This document shows positions 11,418 to 22,890 of a stretch of DNA of 64,000 nucleotides, piece by piece (position 1 is the first letter of the stretch; every line of letters starts with the position of its first letter). Source of the DNA: Ampelomyces quisqualis (taxonomy: Eukaryota; Ascomycota; Dothideomycetes; Pleosporales; Phaeosphaeriaceae); the NCBI GenBank assembly GCA_018398575.1, contig JAGTXZ010000014.1, forward strand, positions 310,001-374,000, written 5' to 3'. The notes beneath the pieces were generated by a model that worked only from the letters and a program-made list of their open reading frames with translations, ran no database searches and had not been told where the DNA came from. The position numbers and the translations under genes are program-made.

Positions 11418-14107
11418 TTACAGCCTAATATTCGCCCCAATCTCGCCGCCCTGGAACCAAATCCTCTCGTTCCACTCGCCAATGCGAAACCCGACGTGCG
11501 CAAACGCAGCGAGGTTCAAGTGCCCGCCCAAGGCGTTGCGGACGGCGTCATAGCCGATGCCGCCAAAAGTCCACTGGACGGGGATGCGGGGGCTTTCGCT
11601 GAGGCCGGGCGGCACGGCAAAGGGCAGGTCATAGAGGATTTGGCCGGCGGGGTGGTCTTTGTAGTATGCGGTGGCGTTCAAGTGTGTGATGAACATTGTT
11701 GTGCGGTGGAAGGGGGAGTTGAGGGTGAAGGTTGCGGTCGAGGAGATGAGGTGCATTGTTGTGGATTGGATGAAGTGGTCTTTTTCATCGCCATTGTCGT
11801 CGCCATCATCATCGCCATCGCCGTCGCCGTCGCCATCGTTGGGGGTTTTCGGCTGCGAGAGGTGAGGTGCTGGGAGCGTGATGGGGTATTTGGACATTAA
11901 GTGGCTGAGGCCTGGTTGGGCGGGGATAGTGCCGTTGTGGGCTTGTAAAGTGACCGAGGTGTTGAAGCCCGAAATGTATTGGGACAGCATTTCGGAACCG
12001 ACGGCACGGCCTTTTAGGCCCGAGTTTGTGAAGGGGTCCCACGATGCGGTGGCGATGAGGTTGGTGTTGTTGCCTGGTTTGACGTGCATGTCTTTGATCA
12101 GGGCTTGGCCTAGGACGGTGCCGTTGACGAGGATGTTGATGCTAAAGTACGGTACTGTGGCCGAGTAGTTTGATGGATTGGTCATGTTGACGTGCACTTG
12201 CATCGTCATCGAGGTAGGTGTGGTTCCGATAATAGACAAGTTGCCGACTCGGATGTTGAGAGCAGCCATGCGTGATTTTAGGTCGTTGCCGCCTTCATGG
12301 TGGGGTGCTGAGGCGTAGACGTTAGCCATTGTAGTAACAGTAAGAGACTGGACCACGAACTGGATTACGAACGTTTGACTGGGACAGTTCCCTTTGCTGG
12401 GATACCGCGGATCGCGAATTTGCCCATGGGCGTATCCACGCCAATGCTGACCAGCGCTTTCATGTCCAGCATGATAGGCTTACCACCGCCAAAGAGGAGC
12501 GCCTGGACGACTTGGCTGAAAAGATCGTCGTCGAGGATCTCGATGGGCGCATTCTTGATCTCAGACTGAACAAGCAGAGAGGGACCTTCTTTGCCATGTG
12601 CGTCGATTCTGGTAGAGTTGGCCTTTTGCCACTTGTGTAGATCCATGTTTCCTAGCTTTTTGCCCTTGTAGAAGATGTCGGCATCGGCCTTGATCTGGTT
12701 CACGTCGAGTGGAAAGTTCATCTCAGCCGGTAGGCCAACATGGACATTGACGACGGCAGAGATGGTGGGAGATGCTTCTGGTGTTCCTGGCTCGGCGAAG
12801 GGATCAGGGAGTGAGAAGTGCATGTTGGCCATGCTGAAATTCTTGACCATGTTACCCATCTCTTTGCCAGTGAATGGCACAGGAACGGTGATATCCTTCA
12901 GCAAGTCGCGGGCCCAGTCAGGCGTGTTGGGATCGGGGAAGGCGCAGCAGTTGATGTAGACTGTGGCGTCCTCTCCCTTTATGTACTCGCCGATGAAGGC
13001 GTCAAGCGGTGACTTGGCCGACTTTGGGCATACTTCAGTCAAGGATTCGGACAAATGCTCGACGTTGCCGGTTACGTTGACCTGAATATCAGTCTTGGGC
13101 TTGACCACGATGTCGGCCGTCTCTGCCGTGCCAACGAAAACCTGCTTGTCCGAAGAGCATCCATCGATCAAAACCTGGACGCCAACAGGTGGCAGCTTGA
13201 TCTCAACAGGGAAGTCGTTGACTACCACGATGGAGGCGTCTGCACCCATGCCCTTGCGGCCCTTCTTCGCCTCCCGGATGTTGAGTTTGGTGATGTTGTA
13301 GTGCGGCAGGGCAGGGATGTCGCCGCCCTTGAAGACCATGGACTGTTCCACCATCTGCTTGCCCATGTTGATCAAGCCAGACTTTACCGACACCTCGGCC
13401 GTGCCCATCACTCTGATCTGTGCGAGCCGGCCATCGATGTAGTCGTTGGCGACGTTTCGGATGCCATCGGGGGATCCAGGCTTCACACTTGCTACCAAGG
13501 AGATGTGTGTCGTGTGTCCATTGCGGATGTTGACCTTGATGCTGGGAATCTTGGCCGTGCCGACCAGGACGTTGCCGTACTCGGGGAGGTAGACGTGCGC
13601 ATCGAAGGGACCCGTCTCGGCTTCTCTCGCGATCCACGTGCCAAGCCGGCCGATGTTGCGCACGCCCTGCTTCTTCACCCGGGATGCATCCATGGTGAAG
13701 TCGCCCTCGATGCGCACCTGGGCGCCTTGGTCCGCCAGGCCGTCCAGGGCCAGCTTGGTGGGGCGGAAGTCGGCTGCCTGCATGGCGTACTCGTCGATGC
13801 CTTCCGAGGCGAGGAAGCCCAGCAGGATGGCCACCACCACAACACACAACACGACCAGCGCGAGGATGCTGGGCCATCGCGCCTTCCAGAAGGGCTTGCC
13901 GCCCTTGCCGCCGCCGCTGGAGCCGCTCAGCGTGCGCAGCAACGAGGCGGTCGCGGGGCTGCGTGGCGCCTCCTCTGGGTCGTGGTCGCTCCGGTCCTCG
14001 CGGGCCAGCAGCGGCGTCTGTTCCGTGGAGCGAGTCGACGACTTGTGCGAGGCGGGGCGCGAACTGGGCGTGCGGGGGGAGCCCCACGGCGCCGCGGGCG
14101 ACTGCAT
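11418..14107 (-). CDS. Tag1-like vacuolar membrane protein (DUF3712 family)
   Basis: Two exons, 14107-12373 and 12307-11418, give about 874 residues. The N-terminus is a Ser/Pro-rich cytosolic tail. One membrane segment follows (SILALVVLCVVVVAILLGFLA, about residues 80-100), then a long lumenal region of repeated beta-rich DUF3712/LEA-like domains. A Gly-Asp repeat encoded by a trinucleotide repeat lies near 11790-11840. Fungal members are often labelled pre-rRNA processing protein. The yeast relative Ylr173w/Tag1 is a vacuolar membrane protein that helps end autophagy. The intron has an unusual GTTCGT donor but keeps frame (VPVK joined to PPHHEGGND) and has a CTAAC branch site. Without splicing it would be two adjacent genes. 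Confidence 0.8.
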
Positions 14108-14237
14108 GGCGGGTGAGGTGAAGGGAGGGCGTTGGTGGTGACGAGACGAGCAAGCGTCATGACCTCAGCCGCCATGGCTGCTGAGCTAACGTTATCCGGC
14201 TCACGGCCCGCACTGTTCCCCGGGCCCACAGCTGGCG

Positions 14238-14246
14238 ACGCTCGAG
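14238..14246. repeat. Left 9 bp target site duplication of the MITE
   Basis: acgctcgag, identical to 14659-14667 on the other side of the element. Confidence 0.85.
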
Positions 14247-14658
14247 GGGAGACGTTACGCCGCACCCCCATAAGAAGGGGAGAAGTTACGCCGCACCCCC
14301 ATAAGAAGTATTGCGCACCCCCATAAGCCCCTGTTGTAAAGCCCTTTAAAGCTACCCACACACCTAAAATATCTTCTGTGTCTAGGATACAGGATAGGTA
14401 TTTTAATCACGCAGATTTTATATGCGTAAAAAAAAAATTCTGTTATACAAGTCCTTGTTTGTGCTGTTAAAGTAGAGGATTTTAAAAAGTTCAGATTTTA
14501 GACTTTTAGTTCTAACCTAATGTGAGTGCGGTGCTAAATTCACTTGAGATGGTTGGCTGATTTGGCCTTGGCAGTGTCTTAGGGGGGTGCGCGATACTTC
14601 TTATGGGGGTGCGGCGCAACTTCTCCCCTTCTTATGGGGGTGCGGCGTAACTTCTCCC
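14247..14658. mobile_element. MITE with 81 bp terminal inverted repeats, Mutator-like
   Basis: A 412 bp non-coding element. Its 81 bp ends (14247-14327 and 14578-14658) are inverted copies with four mismatches. It is flanked by a 9 bp direct repeat, acgctcgag, at 14238-14246 and 14659-14667, read as the target site duplication. Each terminal repeat contains two tandem copies of a 31 bp unit and a partial third (core CGCACCCCCATAAG). The 250 bp interior is AT-rich and has no open frame. The 9 bp duplication and long repeats point to the Mutator superfamily. It ends about 100 bp before the ARG3 start codon, so it may lie in that promoter. Confidence 0.9.
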
Positions 14659-14667
14659 ACGCTCGAG
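14659..14667. repeat. Right 9 bp target site duplication of the MITE
   Basis: acgctcgag, identical to 14238-14246. Confidence 0.85.
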
Positions 14668-14759
14668 GGCGGTCAGCAAAAGTTCTGCCGTGTGACGCCT
14701 GGGCGACTGACTCCAACTGACCATTCAACTGCACGGGTGAAGACTCACCAATTCTCGCA

Positions 14760-15857
14760 ATGCCTCCCCTCCGACCAGCGACTGCCGCTCTCCGCAGCCT
14801 GCAGCGCGCCCAATGCCGCCGCTATGCGCTCGCGGCTTCACCGGCTGCGCCGCCGACATCGCCCTTCGCGCCCCGACATCTGCTGTCCATCGCAGACCTC
14901 ACCCCCGCCGAGCTCACCACCCTCGTCCGCAATGCGCACCAGCACAAGACGGCCATCAAGTCCGGGACCGGCGAGGTGCCGCACGCCCTGCGCGGGGCCT
15001 TGGCGGGGAAGACGGTGGCCATGACGTTCAGCAAGAGGAGCACCCGCACGCGAGTGTCGACCGAGGGCGCCATCGCGACCATGGGAGGCTCGCCCATGTT
15101 CTTGGGCAAAGACGACATCCAGCTGGGCGTCAACGAGTCCCTCTACGACACCGCCCTCGTCCTCTCCAGCATGACGGCCGCCATCGTCGCTCGTGTAGGC
15201 CCGCACTCGGACGTTGCAGACCTCGCAAAGCACTCGTCCGTCCCCGTCATCAACGCGCTGTCCGACCTCTACCATCCTCTCCAGACCATCGCCGACTTCC
15301 TCACAGTCGCCGAGACACACCCCTCCACGTCAGCCACATCACTAGGCCTCGAGGGCCTCAAGATTGCCTGGATAGGCGATGCAAACAACGTTCTGTACGA
15401 TCTGGCCATCGGCGCCATGAAGTTGGGTGTAGACATGGCAGTTGCGACGCCGTCCGGCTACGAGATCCCCAAGCACATGAGGACCGTAATCGAGCATGCT
15501 GCGAGCACCTCGCCTCACGCCGGAAAGTTCATCGAAACCAGAGTGCCCGAAGACGCTATCAAGAACGCCGATATCCTCGTCACAGATACTTGGGTATCCA
15601 TGGGTCAAGAAGAGGAGACTGCCAAGAGGCTAAAGGCTTTCGAGGGCTTCCAGATCACCTCGGAACTGGCGAAACGAGGAGGCGCAAAGGACAGCTGGTC
15701 GTTCATGCACTGCTTGCCTCGCCACCCAGAGGAGGTCAACGATGAGGTCTTCTACGGTCCGAGGTCTGTTGTCTTCCGGGAAGCTGAGAACAGGTTATGG
15801 GCAGCCATCTCGGCGATTGAAGCGTTTGTGGTGAACAAGGGCAAGATTGTGAGTTGA
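14760..15857 (+). CDS. ARG3: Ornithine carbamoyltransferase, mitochondrial
   Basis: Makes citrulline from ornithine and carbamoyl phosphate in arginine synthesis. A single exon encodes 365 residues. A basic, Ala-rich leader of about 35 residues precedes the HLLSIADLTPAEL start of the enzyme. The carbamoyl phosphate motif is SKRSTRTR (S-T-R-T-R type). LGKDDIQLGVNES and HPLQTIADFLT follow, and the ornithine-site signature HCLPRHPEEV lies near residue 320. Length and motif order match fungal argB/ARG3. The MITE lies directly upstream. No intron is needed. Confidence 0.96.
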   Translation: MPPLRPATAALRSLQRAQCRRYALAASPAAPPTSPFAPRHLLSIADLTPAELTTLVRNAHQHKTAIKSGTGEVPHALRGALAGKTVAMTFSKRSTRTRVSTEGAIATMGGSPMFLGKDDIQLGVNESLYDTALVLSSMTAAIVARVGPHSDVADLAKHSSVPVINALSDLYHPLQTIADFLTVAETHPSTSATSLGLEGLKIAWIGDANNVLYDLAIGAMKLGVDMAVATPSGYEIPKHMRTVIEHAASTSPHAGKFIETRVPEDAIKNADILVTDTWVSMGQEEETAKRLKAFEGFQITSELAKRGGAKDSWSFMHCLPRHPEEVNDEVFYGPRSVVFREAENRLWAAISAIEAFVVNKGKIVS

Positions 15858-16479
15858 TTGATGTGGTGGGCACACGAGGTTCTGACATCATTCCAGCAAT
15901 GACTAGATCCATGGTTCGAATGATGACGATGATTCTGCTTCGATTGTAAGTAATTCAGATAATCGTGCGGAAACGTGGCTCATGCTTGGATGTTCACGAA
16001 TTCACCGCTCGAATTTCTAGTTGGACAGCAAATCTCGTGACTTTCATCATGACGTAAGGTGAAAATCTGCCTCGACATCAACCAACAGATTAGACGTAAT
16101 AATCGACTCGAGGACACACGTTTCTAATGAAACGTTGCCGCAGATGCTCCAAGATGCTCCAAGAATGATAATTCAACAAACTACCGTACCCGAGAAATCT
16201 CATGTCCAGGCCCCCACCTAGGCAATACGTTCTGTTACACAGTGCAAGTAAGCATCATTGCGGCCCATAGTTCGGACGGACATTCGTGGAGCCGACCATG
16301 CAACCTCAGACAAATCAACGCGTAACCTCAGCCATCCAATCCCAACATCTTCCACCCTACGGTCCCTACCCAACACGCACTAAACTCCAACCATCCCCAT
16401 CCCCATCCCCATCCCCATTCTCCCTTCTGCACCAAACAACCCACACACACATACACACACACCCCCAACCCCCAAAACA
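15858..16479. other. Intergenic with simple repeats
   Basis: No gene is supported. A (CCCCAT)n microsatellite lies at about 16391-16420 and an (AC)n tract at about 16440-16463, just before the DUF1857 start. Confidence 0.55.
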
Positions 16480-16988
16480 ATGCCAAAACTCTTCTTCGCA
16501 CACACTTGCCCCCTCCCCCCGCCCCTCACCCACACCCACCTCTGGGCCGGCCTCGAGCGCAAAATCCGCTTCGCCCACGACTTCGTGCCCGCCATTACAT
16601 CCTGCACGGTCGTGAGCGACGACGCGTCGCGCGGCATCGTGACGCGCGACATTGTATTCGCGGGGCCCGAGGCGCGCGTGGTGCGCGAGGAGTGTCGGAC
16701 GCATGGGACGAGTTGGGTCGAGTTTGTGAGGGGGGATGGGAGTGTTGTTCGGAATGTGATTTCTGAGGGGGGGGAGGGGGAGGTGTATTTGACGTTTGAG
16801 TTTGAGGTGGAGGGGGAGGGCGAGGGGGAGGAGGAGCAGATGCGGAAGATGAAGGAGGTGAGTTGTTGTGGTGCAGGTTGGGTGCGTGGGTTGTTGACTG
16901 ATTGGGATTGCAGATGGCGAGGATGGCCGTGGAGAAGACGATTGAGACGATTAGGCTTATGGTGCTTGATGGGCGGATTGTGGCGTAG
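16480..16988 (+). CDS. DUF1857 (SRPBCC-like) small protein
   Basis: Two exons, 16480-16857 and 16914-16988, give 150 residues. The sequence fits the DUF1857 family, a START/Bet v 1-like fold, with WAGLERKIRFAHDFVPAITSCTV at the start, REECRTHGTSWVEFVRGDGSVVRN in the middle and a C-terminal helix MARMAVEKTIETIRLMVLDGRIVA. Relatives lie in some fungal metabolite clusters (AtaL-like), but the neighbours here are housekeeping genes. The substrate is unknown. An acidic Glu/Gly run encoded by a purine-rich stretch precedes the intron. Confidence 0.8.
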
Positions 16989-17254
16989 AATGGGAGGAAG
17001 GGATCGAGGGCTGTGGCGTGGAAGCATGGCATTGTTTTGGCATCACGGGCATTCCAGTGTATGACGCTTCACATCATCGTGTTCTCCAATTCGGCAGTAG
17101 GAATAAAATATAACAGCATCTCGTGCACACCTGTTTTGGTCTTTGAACAATGAGCAAACTCGGTTGAGACTCAGAAACAATTTGTAAAACGCCATAGATG
17201 ATGGATATTCCTGCATGCAATCCCAGAACAAAAGAGAGCAGGTTAGTGATTTGA

Positions 17255-18858
17255 CTAAGCACCGCTCGCAACACCTCTAATGTTGATGCCACCAGCTGAG
17301 CTGTTGTTTGCTGTGCCGCGAATGTTGATGCCCTCTTGGCCACGCCCGCGAATGTTGATCTCAGTGTCGCGACTGATCCGATCGACGAGGTTGCGGCGAG
17401 GTTTGGGCTCCGAAAAGTCGTCAAAGGCTGGTTCGCTATCATCATGCCTCAAACGACCATAGTAACGGTCGTCATCGTCGTCTCGCGTGATGCGGTCGGC
17501 TAGTGATCGTGTCTGGGGCAGTACCGGTCGACCATCTTTGGTCATGCGAGCGAGCAGAGACCCTCCTTTTCCTGTTTGATCCATTGCATCGGAGCGGCGA
17601 TGATTGCCCATAGGCGAGCTGTCGAATAATGGAGCAGCGTCCTTTTGCCAACGACCTCCCGATGCTCCATAATTCGCGCGATCGTGCGTCCAGCGTTCAC
17701 TGCTCGGTTCCCTCCGTCGGCGCGCATTATTGCGACTACGGCTCCTGCTGCGATAACGGGTCCGTACGTTGGAGTTATCCTCTGCGAAACCGTAGCGACC
17801 ATCGCCATCGTTGGAAGCAGGTGACGCACTACGACCACGCAGACGACCGAAGTGTGATTCTCGTGGGCTGTAGCCGTTAGATTCCATCTTTTGGCCTGAT
17901 TGGGCACAACAAACCTCTTCGTTCCTGGCCGGTAAGAGTCCACATCGGCTCCAAGTCTGCCAGCCTCTCTGTCTTCCCGCGGCCTACCGATATTCCTACC
18001 GTCTCGACCTCGGTCGTCCCTGATTCTACCTCCTCGGCCTCGAGTGTCTCGATCGCTTCGGCGGGTGTTGTTTCTCCTCCTCTCGACGCCGGAATCTTCG
18101 CCCATTGAGTCGTCGCCGCTGCTACTTCAAGTTAGCATGTTGTAAGATGACCATCTCACGACTCTGACCTTCTCCTTCTTCGATCCCTCGGGCCTCGAGA
18201 GCCGTGGTCTTCTTCGCCGTAGTCCAAGAAATCTCGCTGCGGTGGCTGACGCTTGCGTGGCTCCCTTTCGCGATTGCCTCGAACGTCGGGGTTTCGCTGA
18301 TAATAGTTGCTGCGATTGGCTGCGCCTTTTGGCTTCTGATCACCCTCGTTCGCCTCGCGGACCCTCAAACCGCTGTCAGGCTTCTTCGAGTATGGCTTCG
18401 CTCTCCGGCTGTCCTGCAGACTGAGTGAAGTCGCGTTGCCAACTTCTTCGTGGGTGAGGAGCAGGAGCGCCGAAGCCGCATCTGCCGGATTGTAGAATTC
18501 CAGGTTGACGGATGAGTCGCTCACCCACCGCAGCTGTTTCGCACGTGGGTCGGCACCGCAGTGCTCCATGATGTAGTACAGAGGGTCATTGGGGTCAAAG
18601 TCGTGGACACCCTGCAGGTTCAATATTTCGGGCCAGGCCTTTTGGGGTTGCGTGTCCAAGTTCTCATAGTAGGCAGCAGGCATATCATTGCTCTCCTTGG
18701 GTGCCGTTTGTTGCTATTCGGCGCGTCAGCTAGGCCTAAGAGCAGCCTTGCGCCTGACTTACCTCGACGACCGGTGCAGGTTGTTGCGCCGGTGCGCCAA
18801 GGCCGGCACCGACATCGATGTCGATGTCGTAGCCGGCGTCAGTCATGTCGGTATCCAT
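17255..18858 (-). CDS. Nuclear cap-binding protein subunit 3-like protein
   Basis: Four exons: 18858-18763, 18713-18169, about 18121-17915 and 17867-17255, giving roughly 486 residues. Near residues 45-110 is the NCBP3 (DUF2414) RNA-recognition-like core: LNLQGVHDFDPNDPLYYIMEHCGADPRAKQ, then LRWVSDSSVNLEFYNPADAASALLLLTHEE. The W and D residues in RWVSDSS are those conserved in the family. The remainder is Arg/Asp/Ser-rich and ends with INIRG repeats. In animals NCBP3 binds capped mRNA with NCBP1 and links to export; the same role here is inferred. The acceptor of exon 3 is a triple AAG-TAG-CAG, all in frame. Confidence 0.8.
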
Positions 18859-19201
18859 GGTGGCGGGTATGCGAATGTGTATGTAAAAGGAATGGCGGAG
18901 GTGCGTGGGGCGAGGACTGAGGTAGTGAAGCTGCTTGCTTCGAGGGCAAGCTTGGAGCTCGGACCAGTTGATGTTGCCCAACGGCGAACGGTGAACCCTT
19001 CACGACACTAGCAGATGTTCTCAATCATACAGTACAGAGTGATATCCTGACGCAAGATCGAATTGATAAGAATCGTGCGGCACTCCGAAACGCACGGATC
19101 CATTCGTCTGATCCTTTGTTTCTGAAAAGGCAGGTTGTCTGGTACTATAGTCTCACACATGACCGACAAGCACAAACGTCGCCGATTCGCTGCGTTTGAT
19201 C
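18859..19201. other. Intergenic, no gene seen
   Basis: It contains the presumed promoter of the NCBP3-like gene and the 3' end of the aldehyde dehydrogenase gene. No coding or RNA signal was recognised. Confidence 0.5.
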
Positions 19202-20859
19202 TTACGACTGATCTTCCAGGGTAAAAGTTCCGGTCTTTGTGATCAGGTACTCGTTGACCGCCACGTCCTTGCCAGATTCCTTCCCATACCCACTTTGCTT
19301 GATCCCACCAAACGGCGACTCAGCAGCCGAGGAATTTCCTGGTCCATGAATTAGTCGCAAGTTAGAGGGTGTTTCGCATCCTGTACAGGCTTACCAGTGT
19401 TCAGCCCAATCATGCCCGCCTCCAGGTTCTCAAACAGCCTCCACATCCGATCGACATTCTTGGTGAAGAGATAGGATGCAAGACCCATGCTGGTGTCGTT
19501 TGCTGCCTTGACGACCTCATTCTCAGTCTCGAATTTGATGAAGGTACTGATTGGCGAAAAGACTTCCTCTTTGGCGATATCCATGTCCGGTGTCACACCC
19601 GTAATAACCGTAGGCTCGAAGAAGTATCCGCCATTCTTGTCGACCTTGTTGCCGCCAGTGTGAATCTTTGCACCTTTCTTTCTGGCGTCTTCTACGAGTG
19701 AAACAGCTTTATCGACAGCTCGCGGTGTTGTGACTGGGCCCATCGTAGTCTTCTCGTCAGAACCATGGCCAAGGACGATCTTCTGAGCTTCGGCATTCCA
19801 GCGCTCCAAGAACTTGTCATAGATGCCGGATTGGACGTAGATGCGGTTTGCGGTGATGCAAGCTTGGCCGGCGTGACGAAACTTCAGCGCGAATACCTGA
19901 GACATTGCCTGCTCAATGTTTGCATCATCAAAAATCAGGACTGGGCAGTTGCCACCCAGTTCAAGCGTGACTTTCTTGAGATTGTCCGAGCATATCTTTG
20001 CAACCAGCTTTCCCACCCTGGTAGACCCTGTGAAAGTGACCTTGTTCACGAGAGGATGCCGACATAGCGCCTCGCTAAGCTCAGGAGTTTTGTCGAGGTC
20101 TGTCGTCAACACGTTCAGAGCGCCCTTGGGAAATCCAGCCTTGTCTGCAAGATATGCCAGTGCCAGAACAGTGATTGGCGTCTCTGGACTTGGCTTCACG
20201 ATCATGGTACAGCCAGCAGCGAGAGCCGCGCCAGCTTTCCGCAAGATCATGGCGATAGGAAAGTTCCAAGGTACCAGCGCAGCAGCAACGCCCAGCGGCT
20301 GCTTGATTGTGAAGATACGGCGATTCGGTAGCGCAGGGGTGAAGACGGACCCCTGAATGCGCTCTGCTTCTCCTGCAAACCACCAAGTAAAGCCCGTGGA
20401 ATAGTCAATCTCGCCGTACGCTTCGGCTCTTGGCTTACCGGTCTCATACACGAGGATAGTAGCAATGTCTTCTCTATTCTCTTTGATCAAAGAGTCCCAC
20501 TTGTAGAGCATCTGCGCTCGCTGTCGTGGACTGATCTTCTTGTATTCAAGAAAGCATTCGTGTGAGCTCTTGACTGCTTCATCGACATCTGAAGCGTCGT
20601 TTGTCGGGCATTCTATCCATGTCTTGCCAGTTCCGGGATCTCATTGTCCATCAGTCGAGTTCGGCCACTAGACTTCAGCTTTCTTACCAGCAACCTCGAA
20701 AGTCTTGCCAGACTTCGATTTCACCCATTTGCCGTGGACGAATGATTGATTATGAAGGAGATCCGGATTGTTGAGCTAATCAACGTCAATCGCAAGTTGA
20801 GATTTGCAGCAGTCCTGTCATACCTTGAATGGCAGCTCATGCTTCTCCGCGGCGCCCAT
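19202..20859 (-). CDS. Succinate-semialdehyde dehydrogenase (ALDH family)
   Basis: Oxidises succinate semialdehyde to succinate, the last step of the GABA shunt. Four exons, 20859-20824, 20775-20688, 20639-19395 and 19338-19202, give 501 residues, the usual length. Motifs in order are VPWNFPIAM (cofactor site), KPSPETP, FTGSTRVGK, catalytic Glu in VTLELGGNCP, catalytic Cys in FRHAGQACITANR, EEVFSP and ESPFGGIKQSGYGKE near the end. The FRHAGQ and INTG segments are those of GabD/Uga2 rather than general ALDHs. The third exon uses a GAG acceptor, somewhat weak, but the joined protein (FEVADPGTGKTW) fits the family. Confidence 0.9.
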
Positions 20860-21432
20860 CTTGTCGATTGATACGACTACTTTACCAAAGGACCTAGAGA
20901 GCCACGTACTTGCATGCCCTGGATGGCTACGATGAAGTTGCTCGATTGTAATCAAAGGAACTCGTCGCACAGTTGAAGCAATCTTTCACGTCCGCTCCTT
21001 CTCCAGTGCCAGGGATCATGACATCGCTGCAGCAACCCCGCTTCTCATCCGAGTCATCTCCATACCAGGTAAGTAGCCGATTATCAACATGGTGAGCCGA
21101 AGGGGGACACGGAGTTCTCATTGGCTCCTTCCTCGGTGGCCATAGCTTCTTCACACGACGTCACCCCTCCAACTCTCCACTCGACAGCCTTACCCCTCAC
21201 TGTGTTACTCCGAACAACGGCTTCTCTCGGGAGGGAGACAGTTGGGGATAGCATGGCACATGATATGTTATGCCGATGGGCGTGGCGGAGAGAACGCTGT
21301 GCTTTCCTTTCTGATCGCATCTTGCTTGCTTTGCCAATCCACCTGAACCACACTTGAAAACGTAGCTTGACGCTCAATTTCCACTTGTTCGGATCCCATA
21401 CACCTCTCCAGGGCAAGATTCTCTGTAACATC
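20860..21432. promoter_or_regulatory. Divergent promoter region, SSADH and SDR genes
   Basis: A 573 bp stretch between head-to-head start codons. No conserved open frame or clear motif was seen, so shared control of the two oxidoreductases is only an inference from layout. Confidence 0.4.
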
Positions 21433-22241
21433 ATGGGTAGACTAGACGGCAAGGTCGCAATCGTGACAGGTGCCTACCATGGTCAAAACCGTGTATGCCT
21501 GGGGCTGACATCATAGCAGGCGGAGGCTCAGGCTTCGGCGCCGGCATCTCCAAAGCCTTCGCAGCAGAAGGAGCCAAAGTCCTCGTCGGCGACATCAACC
21601 AAGCCGGCGGCGAAGCAACCGCAGCCACAAACCCATCCTCACTCGCCTTCCACAAAATGGACGTCACCAAGGCTGCAGACTGGAAGTCCACCGTGGCCAC
21701 ATGTATCGAAAGGTTTGGGCGCTGCGACATCCTCGTCAACAACGCGGGATGGAGCTACACCAACAAGCCTACGCAGGACGTCACGGAGGAAGAGTTTGAC
21801 CGGACATTCGACATCAATGTCAAGGGCGTGTATTTGGGGTGTAACGCGTGGACGCCACAGGCTATCGATCGTAAGGAGGGCGGCGTGATTATCAATATTG
21901 CGAGTGTGGGCGCGATGCGACCCCGACCAGGGCTGGTGTGGTATAATGCTAGCAAAGGCGCCATCTGCAATGCGACCAAAGGCCTTGCAGCCGAATACGG
22001 ACCGTACCAGATCCGCGTGGTGTCCATCTGTCCGCTTGTCACTGGGACGGGGTTGTTCAGTGCGTTTACGGGCATGGAGGATACGCCAGACAACCGCACT
22101 AAATTTACAGCCAATGTGCCGATGGGACGGATTGGCGAAGTGGATGATGTTACCTCGGCGTGCGTTTTCATGGCTTCTTCGTCCGAGTCCAAGTTTATAA
22201 CTGGGGTGAATCTGGAGGTCGATGGAGGACGATGCATATAG
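21433..22241 (+). CDS. Short-chain dehydrogenase/reductase
   Basis: Two exons, 21433-21469 and 21520-22241, give 252 residues. It is a classical SDR with the cofactor motif TGGGSGFGAGI completed across the intron, then VGDIN (acidic residue after beta-2, suggesting NAD(H)), NNAGWSY, active-site Ser in INIASVGA and the catalytic pair in YNASKGA. It ends GVNLEVDGGRCI, typical of the family. Without splicing the N-terminal MGRLDGKVAIVTG would be lost. The substrate cannot be told from sequence. Confidence 0.9.
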
Positions 22242-22323
22242 ACAAGTTTAATCCAACCCTCACCTTGTCTATCACAGCGGAATGAGCATGGCATTCCCAT
22301 GTCGAGCCATATCCAGGCCTGAC

Positions 22324-22890
22324 TTAAAAACGCTTATGAATCGTCGCAGCCTTCCACATTGCCGCCCACGAGCCACATGCTTCGCCATTACAACTTGCCG
22401 TCCACTCACCTTCCTCGGTCGCCATATCCACCTCCAGAAGGTCAGACTGACCAAGTACAAATCGTATACACTGTCGCAGATTTCCAGCAGCATTGCATTC
22501 CAGCAAATTAGATTTGGCTCTGTTTTCCCTGCGGTACGCAGGTGTCGCGTTGATCCGACCAACCATATCCTCGAGTCGATCTTTTCTCGTCGCGTCCCCG
22601 TCGTCCACCCAATCTCTAGTCAAAGCTTGCATCGCAGCCAAGTACACAACACACGCCGGTACCGTGCAGTCGACTAGCATACCCCGACCAGCTTCCTTGT
22701 CCACGAGGCCGAGGAGCGCATATACCTTACCGTATCCCGCCCGTCAGTCGCCATGCTCAACCCCCTGAGTTCCAGCGCATATGCCAAACTAACATCTGAC
22801 CGTCGCCACTCGGTCAGCGGTAAGATGGCAGATGAATGTCTCGGTGAGCACGTAGGTCGCAAGGATATTGATAGACTTTGTCTAATAAAC
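22324..22890 (-). pseudogene. Decayed HET (heterokaryon incompatibility) domain fragment
   Basis: Two neighbouring frames on the minus strand together resemble the end of a HET domain. One frame reads LELRGLSMATDGRDT and the next continues VYALLGLVDKEAGRG, matching the family signature ATDPRDKVYALLGL. The frame changes near 22725 with no intron able to join them. The tail runs on for about 120 residues to 22324. No start or complete HET domain was found upstream, so this is taken as a broken relic. A sequencing error at the shift is the main alternative. Confidence 0.5.

Noticed and set aside
12308..12372. Stop codon and new ATG suggesting two separate Tag1-like genes
   Set aside because: A GT-AG intron with CTAAC branch site restores one frame and the usual full length.
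13055..14116. Long plus-strand open frame of 353 codons
   Set aside because: It lies antisense to the Tag1-like gene; composition is Arg/Gly/Asp/His-rich and there is no domain, so it is a GC-driven shadow frame.
14813..15745. Second plus-strand frame of 310 codons overlapping ARG3
   Set aside because: Arg/His/Pro-rich shadow of the clear ornithine carbamoyltransferase frame.
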